Of a stretch of DNA of 42,095 bases, positions 1 to 8,004 are shown in pieces. Made by a program: the position numbers and the translations under genes. Source of the DNA: Bacillota bacterium (GTDB lineage: Bacteria; Bacillota; Clostridia; Peptostreptococcales; Acidaminobacteraceae); contig JAOARG010000058.1 of the NCBI GenBank assembly GCA_025210655.1, positions 1 to 42,095 of the forward strand, read 5' to 3'. Position 1 is the first letter of the stretch. Each line of letters begins with the position of its first letter. The notes below the pieces were generated by a model that did not search any database, was not told the DNA's origin, and was given only the letters and a program-made list of their open reading frames with translations.

Positions 1-140
1 AAGGATAGACCGGCTTTGGTCAATCCTTTAAATTATTATCTAAGAAATGTTGGAATATAAGTTGTAGAGCCGTATACGAGACCCGTATGTACGGTTCAAT
101 GAGAGGGAAATAATTCTTAGCAATTATTTCTCTACTCTAT
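1..140 (+). mobile_element. Group II intron, 3' end (domains V and VI)
   Basis: Positions 67-97 fold as a group II intron domain V: outer stem GAGCCGT/ACGGTTC, a two-nucleotide bulge on the 3' side and inner stem ATACG/CGTAT with a short loop, carrying the AGC catalytic triad. Positions 101-135 form a domain VI hairpin (GGGAAATAATT paired with AATTATTTCTC), and the intron should end near the CTACTCTAT at 132-140. The upstream part, including any reverse transcriptase, lies outside the window, so I cannot tell whether the element is intact. Positions 1-60 are presumably the domain IV to V connector; no RT C-terminus is recognisable there. Confidence 0.85.
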
Positions 141-175
141 TTTTTGTATAATGTGTATGAATGTAATTATCTATA

Positions 176-413
176 GGTGAAAAGCAGAATCGCACAAATT
201 TATTTTGTGCTAGGGGAATCATTTTGTACGACAAAATTAGGTGAAAAGGAAAAACTATAAAAGCGAAATCAGGCCACGAGATTAGTCATATCTTCTTTGA
301 GAGCCCCCGATTTCAAGTTGTGGTCAGATACAATACAGGAATAGTATTTAAAAGTTCTTCCCATTCCCCGTTTCCCCTTCAAAGTTATATCTTTGAAATT
401 CCCCTTTTCAGCC
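176..413. repeat. Multi-arm palindromic repeat, family A, copy A1
   Basis: The outer arms pair as GGTGAAAAG..GAATC with the complement of ATTCCCCTTTTCAGCC. Hairpins branch off both strands: left GCACAAA..TTTGTGC and ATTTTGTacgACAAAAT, right TTCAAAG..CTTTGAA. The linkers between them are TAGGGGAATC-like on the left and CCCC-rich on the right. The right arm is simpler than in copy A2, so this copy appears partly degraded. The middle (about 260-330) also holds crossing complements (GAAATC/GATTTC and GGCCAC/GTGGTC). Confidence 0.7.
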
Positions 414-464
414 AATAATTTCAGAAGGAAATAATATTGTACATTATATTATTAAATAATCTAT

Positions 465-528
465 TCCGAACTACAACCTACGACCAACGACCTACGAAAA
501 GGATGCTTTTTGCTGAAGTAAAACCATA
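465..528 (+). repeat. Short dispersed repeat, copy 1
   Basis: Begins TCCGAACTACAACCTACG, continues AAAAGGATGCTTTTTG and ends with GCTGAAGTAAAACC. It recurs at 635-692 without an internal duplication of the CCAACGACCTACG segment. The 16-mer at 497-512 recurs inverted at 25499-25514. Confidence 0.6.
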
Positions 529-634
529 AATATTATCTGATTTGTCTTGAAGGGATGCTGTTCTTACTGAAAAATCACTCCATATGTTTGTCACAACTTT
601 ACGGATAGGAGCGACTTGAACTCGGGTCTTGACC

Positions 635-692
635 TTCCGAACTACAACCTACGAAAAGGATATTTTTAGCTGAAGCTAAACCGCAATTTAAA
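635..692 (+). repeat. Short dispersed repeat, copy 2
   Basis: Same start (TTCCGAACTACAACCTACG) and the same AAAAGGAT core as copy 1. The terminal hairpin is better formed here: TTTAGCtgaaGCTAAA. Confidence 0.6.
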
Positions 693-931
693 ATTGATTT
701 GAACCATATCAATTTAAAATTACTAACTATGTGATGATATTGTGATGGGATTTTAATGTTTTTCCAATTTTTGAACTTGAAATGATTATAGAGATGGTTA
801 ATGTGATATTATTGAGTTGAAGGTTAGTTGTAAGTAGTTTGTAGATAGGAAGATTATTTAAAAGCGTAAGTATTCCCAACTACTAGTCACTAACCACTAA
901 CTAGTAAACCGAATAAAAGGAGGTTTAAATT

Positions 932-1627
932 ATGTCTAAAATTCTCGTTGTTGACGATGAAATAAAGTTTAGAGAGGTTATATCTATATATTTAAAGCAG
1001 GAAGGTTATGTGGTTGATACGGCATGTGATGGTCAGGATGCTCTTGATAAATTCGAGGATGGTGAATTTGATTTTATTATTCTAGATGTCATGATGCCTA
1101 AGGTTGATGGATGGTCTGTTCTTAGAAAAGTAAGGGATATCTCTTCTGTGCCGGTTATTATGCTTACTGCCCGTAGTGAGGAGTATGACAAACTATTTGG
1201 TTTTGAACTGGGTGTTGATGATTATGTCACAAAGCCTTTTAGTCCTAAGGAACTTGTTGCTAGGATTAAGGCGGTTATGAATAGGTATTCTCAAATAAAT
1301 GATAGAAATTCATCTGAAAAATACAATTATGGTGAAATTTCTATAGATCATTCAAGTATGATTGTTTCTATTGCTGGTGATGAGATAACACTTACACCAA
1401 AAGAATATGATCTTCTACTCTACTTTGCTAAGAATCCTAATATAGTATTATCACGTGAGCAGCTTTTAAATAAGGTGTGGGGATACGAATTTATTGGTGA
1501 TGCTAGGACGGTAGATACTCATATTAAGCAGCTTAGAGAAAAGCTTGCTGGTGAAAAATCTAGAATATGTACCGTATGGGGAAAAGGCTATAAGTTGAAG
1601 TCAGGTGATATTAATGAAAAGCATTAG
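932..1627 (+). CDS. OmpR/PhoB-family response regulator
   Basis: A 231-residue two-domain DNA-binding response regulator that presumably takes a phosphoryl group from the kinase encoded next to it. The receiver domain (about 3-118) has the acidic pair D8/D9, phospho-acceptor D52 in the LDVMMP motif, switch T79 and conserved K101 in TKPF. The C-terminal winged helix (about 130-226) carries the family features TPKEYDLL and RTVDTHIKQLREKL. The start is fixed by AAAGGAGG just upstream of the ATG. The kinase gene overlaps its 3' end, so the two are co-transcribed. The stimulus and targets cannot be read from the sequence; adjacent transport genes are convergent, not in the same operon. Confidence 0.95.
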   Translation: MSKILVVDDEIKFREVISIYLKQEGYVVDTACDGQDALDKFEDGEFDFIILDVMMPKVDGWSVLRKVRDISSVPVIMLTARSEEYDKLFGFELGVDDYVTKPFSPKELVARIKAVMNRYSQINDRNSSEKYNYGEISIDHSSMIVSIAGDEITLTPKEYDLLLYFAKNPNIVLSREQLLNKVWGYEFIGDARTVDTHIKQLREKLAGEKSRICTVWGKGYKLKSGDINEKH

Positions 1628-3068
1628 AAGTAAATTATGGCTTATATTCACGGCACTAGTAGTTTTTATACTTGGAATTGTTTGGATCTTTCAGGTGGTT
1701 CTTTTAAATAACTTTTACTTGAACGAAAGAAAAAACTCAATTATTGAAGAAAGTAAAACTGTGAATAGCCTATATATCGAATCAATGGAAAATAAAGATC
1801 AAAGCAGTCTTTCATATTCATTTGATTATCTTAGGGAAAATGGAAAACTTCATACTTTTTTCTTTATTTTCGATAAAGATGACAGATTGGTTTTTCCAGA
1901 GGAAGGAAGCAGACGGGGCTTCGTTGTAAAATTTACTGACAAAGAGCTTTTAAGAAATCTTATTCCTATAGATAAATCAAAGAATACTTATACAGTAATT
2001 ACAGATAAGGATATTGATGAAAAACTTCATATAAAAGAGGGTTCTGAAGCAAGAAAAGTGATTTTTAAAAAATCCATGTTAGTAAGTTCCCCTATTCATG
2101 ATTCAAATGGCCAGTATATTGGCCGAAGTATTTTTGTATCAAATTTGATACCTCTAAGAGAAACTTCTAATATACTAAAAAAGCAGCTTTCTATAATTAC
2201 CGCAATTTCAGTTGTTATTGGATCTATGTTGGCTCTTTATTTTTCTAAACAATTTACTAAACCAATTATTAAAATAACCCATGCAACTAGGGATATTGCC
2301 AAAGGTAAGTTTGATACTAGAGTTGATATTGCAAGTAAAGATGAGATTGGTATTCTTGGTGAGGATGTAAATAAAATGGCCCACCAACTTGGTATGATTG
2401 AAGAACTAAGAAAAGACTTTATATCTAATGTCACCCATGAACTTAAGACTCCAATTGGAATCATTAGAGCCTATGCTGAGCTTATTAGGGATATAAATGA
2501 TGAGGAAACTAAAGCTGATAATGTAAAAGTCATTGTGGATGAATCTATAAGGTTAAATGAGATGGTTGAGGATATACTTACCCTTTCTAAAATGGAAGCG
2601 GGGTATGATAAGTTGACCCTTGAAAAAAATAAGCTCCCTTCCCTGCTTGAAGATGTTCTTACTAGACTTCAAGTACTAATTGAGAACAAAAACATTAATA
2701 TACTATTAGACTATGAAGAGGATTTTGAAATAGAATGTGATTACAATAAGATGTTTCAAGTATTCTACAATATAATCAATAATAGTATAAATCATTCTGA
2801 ATCAGATTCAGATATAAGTATAAATATGTATAAGGATATTTCACATAAAGTCATAATTGAAATTAAAGACCAAGGTTCAGGAATTTCTAAAGATGAAGTG
2901 AATAAGATCTGGGATAGATTCTACAAGGTTGAAAAATCAAGGACCAGAACAGATAGTGGTACAGGTCTAGGTATGTCTATAGTAAAGAATATAATTGATT
3001 TACACGGATTTGATGTTGAACTTGATAGTGAAGTCGGAGTCGGGACTGTAGTAAAAATAAAAATATAG
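1614..3068 (+). CDS. Membrane sensor histidine kinase
   Basis: Partner kinase of the upstream regulator, about 484 residues. In order: short cytoplasmic start, first membrane helix (about 8-31), an extracytoplasmic sensor region of roughly 155 residues, second helix (about 190-212), HAMP linker, and a dimerisation domain with the phospho-acceptor His275 in VTHELKTP. The HATPase domain has the N box (NNSINHS), G1 (DQGSGI), F box (FYKVEKSRT) and G2 (TGLGMSI). I chose the ATG at 1614 rather than an in-frame GTG at 1605, because AGGTGA sits seven bases upstream of the ATG; translation is coupled to the regulator, whose stop lies 14 bases inside. The sensor domain was not assigned, so the ligand is unknown. 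Confidence 0.95.
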   Translation: MKSIRSKLWLIFTALVVFILGIVWIFQVVLLNNFYLNERKNSIIEESKTVNSLYIESMENKDQSSLSYSFDYLRENGKLHTFFFIFDKDDRLVFPEEGSRRGFVVKFTDKELLRNLIPIDKSKNTYTVITDKDIDEKLHIKEGSEARKVIFKKSMLVSSPIHDSNGQYIGRSIFVSNLIPLRETSNILKKQLSIITAISVVIGSMLALYFSKQFTKPIIKITHATRDIAKGKFDTRVDIASKDEIGILGEDVNKMAHQLGMIEELRKDFISNVTHELKTPIGIIRAYAELIRDINDEETKADNVKVIVDESIRLNEMVEDILTLSKMEAGYDKLTLEKNKLPSLLEDVLTRLQVLIENKNINILLDYEEDFEIECDYNKMFQVFYNIINNSINHSESDSDISINMYKDISHKVIIEIKDQGSGISKDEVNKIWDRFYKVEKSRTRTDSGTGLGMSIVKNIIDLHGFDVELDSEVGVGTVVKIKI

Positions 3069-3097
3069 GGTTGGCATAAGCCAACCCTATATTTTTT
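3068..3097. terminator. Bidirectional intrinsic terminator
   Basis: Perfect 8-bp stem GGGTTGGC-ATAA-GCCAACCC (3068-3087) with a T-rich tract on both sides. It ends the kinase operon on the plus strand and the transporter operon, which stops at 3098, on the minus strand. Confidence 0.9.
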
Positions 3098-4705
3098 CTA
3101 TTTTATAAGTTCACTTGCAATTTTTCCGAACTCAATATTTTTGATTTTTTCTTTGTTGAATAAAGCTACTTGTTTTTCATATGAGATTGGTACATAGATA
3201 CCACTGTCCATTAGTGTATTTAGAATTTTTGTGTAGTACTTTTGGATTTCCTCTTCATCTGTCGCCATAGTCATATCAGCAATCATCTTATCTAACTCCG
3301 CCTTGTTTTCTAAACCTTGTTGAGCGATATTGTCCAAACTAAAGCTTAGCATTCCACTGATATAATTATGTGGATCATATGGAGTTCCATAAGTTGGGTT
3401 GAAAGTAAGTTGGAAGTCTCCTTCAAAACCTCTTGATCCCCATACCATTAATTCAACACCATCAAGCTTTACTTCAATACCAATCTTTTTCATTTGATCA
3501 GCGAAGATTCTAGATACGTCCTCTTCAGCTCCCCTAGTAGTAACATACATAAGGTTTAAAGTAAGCTTTTGACCATCCTTTTCTCTAAATACTTTCCCCT
3601 CTTCTAAAATCCAACCAGACTTTTCAAGATACTCTACAGCCTTAGCCTCATTATAAGAGTAATCATTTTCATAAGTTACATCACAATATGGTAATGATGG
3701 GTTTAAAATAGATTTACTTTCATTTTCAGCACCCATTAATACATTATCAATGATAGACTTCTTATTTGTTGCATACTGAATAGCTCTTCTTACATTTATA
3801 TCAGATAAAAGGTCATCATTGGCATTTAACAAAATACTTCTAGTAGACGATTCAGAATCTGAAATAGCAGATTGGATTTTATCACTATCATCAAATTGAG
3901 ATAGTCCTTCATAGGATAAATGTTTAGAACCGAATATCATATCTATTTCACCTGTTTGAAGAGCAAGTATTCTTGAATCATGATCAGGAATGATTTTAAC
4001 AGTCACTTTATCATACTCAGGTTTTTCTCCCCAATAGTTTTCATTTGCAGTAAAAATATACTCTTGGTCTTTTTTAGATTCAGATAAAATATACTTACCA
4101 GTACCAATGCTAGACTTTAACATTGTAGCAGTATTTCCGTCATCTGGAAAACTATTTGCACTAATCATTCTCATTGGGAATTGAGATGTTAAATCGTAAA
4201 GTGTACCATAATATGGTGAATCAAGTATGAATTTTACTTCATAATCAGATACCACTTCTACAGAATTAAGCTTTGAGATAGTACCCATCCAAGAGAACCT
4301 CTCTTTATTAAGAAGTACTCCATCCATATTTGCCTTTACAACTGCAGCATTAAATTCACTTCCATCAGAAAAAGAAACATCTTCCCTTAATTTAAAGGTA
4401 TATTCCTTTCCATCATCAGACATTTTATAGCTCTCAGCCAAGCAAGCTTTTACCTTGTCCCCATCGTACTTAAGTAATGGCTCATATACTAGACCCAATA
4501 AGTCATGGGAAAAGCCATCTTCGGAAGTAAGGGGACCAAAGTTGCTTAAGTCCATAGACCAAGCAATAGTTAACTCTTTTGATTCTTTGCTTTCTTCTGA
4601 ACTAGATTCGGGAGCTACTGTTTCATCCTGTGCTTTTGATTGTGCTCCGCAACCTGTAAAAACAAGCATTAGTGCAAGTAGTGTTAATAAAAGTTTATTT
4701 TTCAT
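3098..4705 (-). CDS. Family 5 solute-binding lipoprotein (peptide/nickel/metallophore type)
   Basis: Extracytoplasmic binding protein of 535 residues for the ABC importer encoded just upstream. It has a lipoprotein signal peptide with lipobox FTGC (Cys19), then an acidic linker and the SBP_bac_5 fold (oligopeptide/nickel/opine-metallophore class), recognisable from AWSMDLSNFGPL near the N-terminus, the YTFKLREDVSFSDG block and the GTGKYIL block. AGGAGG precedes the ATG, and the start overlaps the preceding ATPase gene by 11 bases. It is the last gene of a seven-gene operon whose promoter carries a Fur-like box, so the ligand may be an iron or other metal chelate. That is inferred; family 5 proteins also bind peptides and the ligand is not visible in the sequence. 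Confidence 0.9.
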   Translation of the reverse strand: MKNKLLLTLLALMLVFTGCGAQSKAQDETVAPESSSEESKESKELTIAWSMDLSNFGPLTSEDGFSHDLLGLVYEPLLKYDGDKVKACLAESYKMSDDGKEYTFKLREDVSFSDGSEFNAAVVKANMDGVLLNKERFSWMGTISKLNSVEVVSDYEVKFILDSPYYGTLYDLTSQFPMRMISANSFPDDGNTATMLKSSIGTGKYILSESKKDQEYIFTANENYWGEKPEYDKVTVKIIPDHDSRILALQTGEIDMIFGSKHLSYEGLSQFDDSDKIQSAISDSESSTRSILLNANDDLLSDINVRRAIQYATNKKSIIDNVLMGAENESKSILNPSLPYCDVTYENDYSYNEAKAVEYLEKSGWILEEGKVFREKDGQKLTLNLMYVTTRGAEEDVSRIFADQMKKIGIEVKLDGVELMVWGSRGFEGDFQLTFNPTYGTPYDPHNYISGMLSFSLDNIAQQGLENKAELDKMIADMTMATDEEEIQKYYTKILNTLMDSGIYVPISYEKQVALFNKEKIKNIEFGKIASELIK

Positions 4706-5471
4706 AAATTCCTCCTAATATTTTATGACAGAATTTTGGTACTGCATCAATTAGCTTCATACCGTATTCTGTTTTAATCTGATCTAATGAATTGAAATCA
4801 TCTACAAATTCAACTACTTTCCCTTCTTTTAAGATAAGAATTTGTGAAGCCAGCTTACTAGCTACTTGGATATCATGGCTAATAACTAAAAAAGAAATAC
4901 CCTTTTCTTCTCTAAGTTTATTTATTAAGTCTATGATGCTTTTTTTAATCTCTGGATCAAGACATGATGTACCCTCATCGATAATGACTAGTTTTGCCTG
5001 AGCTATTATAGCCCTAGCTATTGATACTCTCTTTTGTTGGCCACTACTTAGGGTATATGGAAGTCTATTGGGACTTATATCCTCAAGTGAAACACACTTT
5101 AGAGTTTCAAGCACTCTATTTTCAATTTCTTCCTTTGATAGGGATGTGTAATTTATAAGGGGCTCAGAAAGAATCCGTCTAATAGTGTGCCTAGGATTCA
5201 AACTGTCTTGAGAATCTTGAAATACAAAGCCTAGATTTTTACGGTACTCGTGAATTTCTTTTTTATTCATACTATCCAGTGATTTGCCATTATAAGAAAT
5301 GTGGCCATCAGTAGCTGACTCTAACCCAAGTAGTATTGATGCAAGGGTAGATTTACCGGATCCACTTTCCCCAACTACGGCAATTGATTTGTTTTCAGAA
5401 ATACTAAAGCTAACATTATCAAGTACTCTCTTTCCCTTATATTCTTTAACAAGATTAGAAATGCTTATCAT
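4695..5471 (-). CDS. Oligopeptide/nickel-type ABC importer ATPase (second, NikE/DppF-like)
   Basis: Cytoplasmic nucleotide-binding subunit of about 258 residues. It has Walker A GESGSGKST, a Q-loop in VFQDSQDSLNPR, signature LSSGQQKR, Walker B LVIIDEGTSCLD and H-loop ISHD. Together with the adjacent ATPase gene it should make the heterodimer that drives the two permeases. I prefer the ATG at 5471 (AAGGGA about ten bases upstream); an in-frame TTG at 5477 is also possible. It overlaps the previous gene by 17 bases. The signature reads LSSGQ rather than LSGGQ, a mild variation. Confidence 0.92.
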   Translation of the reverse strand: MISISNLVKEYKGKRVLDNVSFSISENKSIAVVGESGSGKSTLASILLGLESATDGHISYNGKSLDSMNKKEIHEYRKNLGFVFQDSQDSLNPRHTIRRILSEPLINYTSLSKEEIENRVLETLKCVSLEDISPNRLPYTLSSGQQKRVSIARAIIAQAKLVIIDEGTSCLDPEIKKSIIDLINKLREEKGISFLVISHDIQVASKLASQILILKEGKVVEFVDDFNSLDQIKTEYGMKLIDAVPKFCHKILGGIYEK

Positions 5472-6228
5472 TATCAATCAATCCCTTTAACATCTTAATA
5501 GTTTTAATATTTTCTGGTCTGGTGAGAATATCCTTACTTTTACCTATTTCAACAAGTTGGCCATCAATAATAACTCCAATTTCATGGGCTATTTGACTAA
5601 TCAGAGGGAAATCGTGGGAGATAAAAACAATAGTAACTCCATATGACCTATTTGCCTCTATAAAACTTTCAACTATTTCCTTTTGGCTGACATTGTCTAG
5701 GGCCGTAGTTGGCTCATCGGCAATAATCATATCGCTTCCAAGTGCCATTGCTATTGAGAGCATAACCCTTTGTAGCATTCCGCCGCTAAGTTGGTATGGA
5801 TAACTAGTAAGTATTCTATCTTGATCAAGTAAAGCAAACCTACTAAACCATTTACATATTAGTTCTCTTGATTCTTTTTTATCAAGATTCAAGTTGTACC
5901 TTAATGTTTCATAGCAGTGATATCCTATGGTATGAACTTGATTAAAGGACGTCATAGGGTTTTGCATTACATATGAAATGTTTTTACCAAGAAGTTTTCT
6001 CATATGGGATACTTTCTTCTTTTTTCCCTGCCAGTATATATTACCGGAAATATCTAATCCTCTTTCCAAAATAAGACCTGTAGCTCCCTTGAAAGTCATT
6101 GTTTTTCCAGAACCAGATCGTCCCACAATTCCAAGTATTTTACCTCTAGTAACTTTCATATTGTCTATTTCGACTATAGTGGAGCTAGTTGATGAAATTT
6201 TGAAGTTTTCAAGTCTCATTAGTTCCAT
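5455..6228 (-). CDS. Oligopeptide/nickel-type ABC importer ATPase (first, NikD/DppD-like)
   Basis: Nucleotide-binding subunit of 257 residues. Motifs visible: Walker A GRSGSGKTM, Q-loop VMQNPMTSFNQ, signature LSGGMLQR, Walker B MIIADEPTTALD and H-loop ISHDF. The short C-terminal tail does not show the usual cysteine-rich OppD/DppD extension, which is common in the nickel/metallophore branch. It overlaps the upstream permease by 20 bases, with GAGGGG as its ribosome-binding site. It pairs with the next ATPase in the operon. Confidence 0.92.
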   Translation of the reverse strand: MELMRLENFKISSTSSTIVEIDNMKVTRGKILGIVGRSGSGKTMTFKGATGLILERGLDISGNIYWQGKKKKVSHMRKLLGKNISYVMQNPMTSFNQVHTIGYHCYETLRYNLNLDKKESRELICKWFSRFALLDQDRILTSYPYQLSGGMLQRVMLSIAMALGSDMIIADEPTTALDNVSQKEIVESFIEANRSYGVTIVFISHDFPLISQIAHEIGVIIDGQLVEIGKSKDILTRPENIKTIKMLKGLIDNDKHF

Positions 6229-7045
6229 AAACTACAGCCCCTCTCTTGTCAAATGTGTCCCTTAGTCCATCACCTAGCAAATTGAATCCTAAAGATGTAA
6301 TGAATATCATAAAGCCAGGATAAAGCATTAGTTCTGGATGGCTGAATATATATTTTCTCCCCTGACTAAGCATCATTCCCCATTCTGGAATACTTGGGTC
6401 TACACCCAGTCCTAAAAATGAGAATGCTGATAACTCAAGGATAATCCTTCCCATACCAGTAAGTGTATATACTATAAAACCAGGTAAAATATTGGGTATA
6501 ATATGACACAATATAATATTGTAAGAACTTGAACCTGATATAATAGCACTCTCTACGTATTTCCTATTTTTCTCTTCAAGCATATATCCCCTTACTATTT
6601 TTGCATACCAAGGAGTTTGGGCGAAAATCATGGAAAACATAAGGTTTCCTGACCCTTTGCCAAGTATGCCCATAAGAACCATAACAAGTACAAGTTGAGG
6701 AAATGCCATAACTAAATCACAAAGTGTTACAAATAGCCTATCTATTTTGCCACCAAAGTAAGTTGGAATACTTCCCAGTAATAGACTGAAAATAAATATA
6801 GCAAATACTATTGTAGTAGCCATAGTAAGTGAATATCTTGCACCGGCACAAAGCCTAATAAAGATATCCCTGCCAAGATTGTCTGTACCTAGTAATCCAA
6901 CTGTACCTGGTGACTGAAATTTACCCTGAGGGTAAATAAAAGTGGGGTCAAAATTGTTAATCTCAGGGATAATAATTCCCAGGAGCATTATTGTAGATAG
7001 AATGACAAAAGCTACAAAAGTTTTTTTGTTATTAATATTAATCAT
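6209..7045 (-). CDS. ABC importer permease, NikC/DppC-like
   Basis: Inner-membrane permease of 278 residues with an N-terminal helix (residues about 9-25), the OppC-type segment GTDNLGRDIFIRL, four or five further helices, and the EAA loop near residues 168-200 (ESAIISGSSSYNIILCHIIPN) that docks on the ATPase. The start overlaps the stop of the upstream permease (ATGA arrangement), so translation is coupled. It should form a heterodimer with the next permease upstream. Substrate is inferred only from the operon context. Confidence 0.92.
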   Translation of the reverse strand: MININNKKTFVAFVILSTIMLLGIIIPEINNFDPTFIYPQGKFQSPGTVGLLGTDNLGRDIFIRLCAGARYSLTMATTIVFAIFIFSLLLGSIPTYFGGKIDRLFVTLCDLVMAFPQLVLVMVLMGILGKGSGNLMFSMIFAQTPWYAKIVRGYMLEEKNRKYVESAIISGSSSYNIILCHIIPNILPGFIVYTLTGMGRIILELSAFSFLGLGVDPSIPEWGMMLSQGRKYIFSHPELMLYPGFMIFITSLGFNLLGDGLRDTFDKRGAVVYGTNET

Positions 7046-8004
7046 AGTAGCTTATTTTCACCTACCCTTCTGTCTGTCCTAATAATTAATATGTCAGTTA
7101 TTATATTTATCAAGGCGAAAGACATGGCGATAAATAGCACATATCCATTGATTGCTGGATTGTCCCTGGCAAATATGGCGTCAAGGCCGTATCTACCAAG
7201 ACCCTTTATTGAAAAGACTGTTTCAATTATGGCTGTTCCAACAAAAATATTACTAATATTTTGTCCTAGCAGTGCAAGTAAGGATACACCTGAGTTTTTT
7301 AAAATATGATTAAAGAGGATTTTTCTTTTGGGGATTCCCCTTGCAACTGCATAGCTAACAAAATCATCACCAAGTCTTTCGAGAAAATTGCTACGTATCA
7401 TCTTGATCATTATTCCTGTAAATGGAATTGAAAGTGCTATTGCCGGTAAAACATAGGAAGAAAAATTATCCTTAAAGACAAATGGAAAGATCTCTAATTT
7501 TATGGAAAAGATATATATAAGAATAAATCCAAACCAGTAGGATGGCATTGAAAGCCCAGCCATGGAGAATCCGCTTATCAAATTGTCTATATAGCTGTCC
7601 CTTTTACTGGCTGCTAAAATTCCAAGTGGTAGGGATATTCCTATCATTAGTAGAACTGACGTACCTACCATTTTTACAGTTCTAGAAAAGCATACTAAGA
7701 TCTCTGTTAATACATCTTCACCTGTTACAAATGATTTACCAAAGTCTAGTTTAAGGATATTTTTAATCCACTTAAAGTATCTAAGGTGTATTGCTTGATC
7801 AAGGCCAAGTCTATGCTCTATCATTTTTACCGTTTCTGCATCTGGTTTCATAACATTTCTATGAATATAAGCATCTGTGGCATCAACCTTTGACATGCTG
7901 AGCAGAAAAAACGTTAGAAGTGTAATGGCTAATAATAAGATTAAGCTAGTTATAAGTCTATATCCAACAAATTTTATTGTTTTTAGGCTTCTTTGATCTT
8001 CCAT
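7042..8004 (-). CDS. ABC importer permease, NikB/DppB-like
   Basis: Inner-membrane permease of 320 residues with about six helices. Recognisable features are the N-terminal helix followed by a periplasmic segment, HLRYFKWIKNILKLDFGKS, typical of the DppB/NikB group, and the EAA motif SYAVARGIPKRKILFNHILKN. It overlaps the end of the preceding exporter-type ABC gene by 22 bases and has AGGAGTG ahead of the ATG. The position directly after two exporter-fold ABC genes argues that one polycistronic mRNA supplies both transporters. Confidence 0.92.
   Translation of the reverse strand: MEDQRSLKTIKFVGYRLITSLILLLAITLLTFFLLSMSKVDATDAYIHRNVMKPDAETVKMIEHRLGLDQAIHLRYFKWIKNILKLDFGKSFVTGEDVLTEILVCFSRTVKMVGTSVLLMIGISLPLGILAASKRDSYIDNLISGFSMAGLSMPSYWFGFILIYIFSIKLEIFPFVFKDNFSSYVLPAIALSIPFTGIMIKMIRSNFLERLGDDFVSYAVARGIPKRKILFNHILKNSGVSLLALLGQNISNIFVGTAIIETVFSIKGLGRYGLDAIFARDNPAINGYVLFIAMSFALINIITDILIIRTDRRVGENKLL

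Larger units (their letters stand above)
141..931. other. Gene-free stretch with repeats upstream of the two-component system
   Basis: About 790 bases with no credible gene. It contains multi-arm repeat A1 (176-413), a direct repeat pair (465-528 and 635-692) and an AT-rich segment (700-905) that should hold the promoter of the response regulator. No convincing -35/-10 pair was identified. Confidence 0.6.

Noticed and set aside
260..330. Pseudoknotted RNA from GAAATC/GATTTC and GGCCAC/GTGGTC
   Set aside because: Two 6-base pairings in an AT-rich stretch can arise by chance and copy A2 does not contain them.
3098..4705. Naming the binding protein NikA or CntA
   Set aside because: Family 5 proteins cannot be assigned to nickel, peptide or opine chelates from these motifs; only the operon context points to metal.
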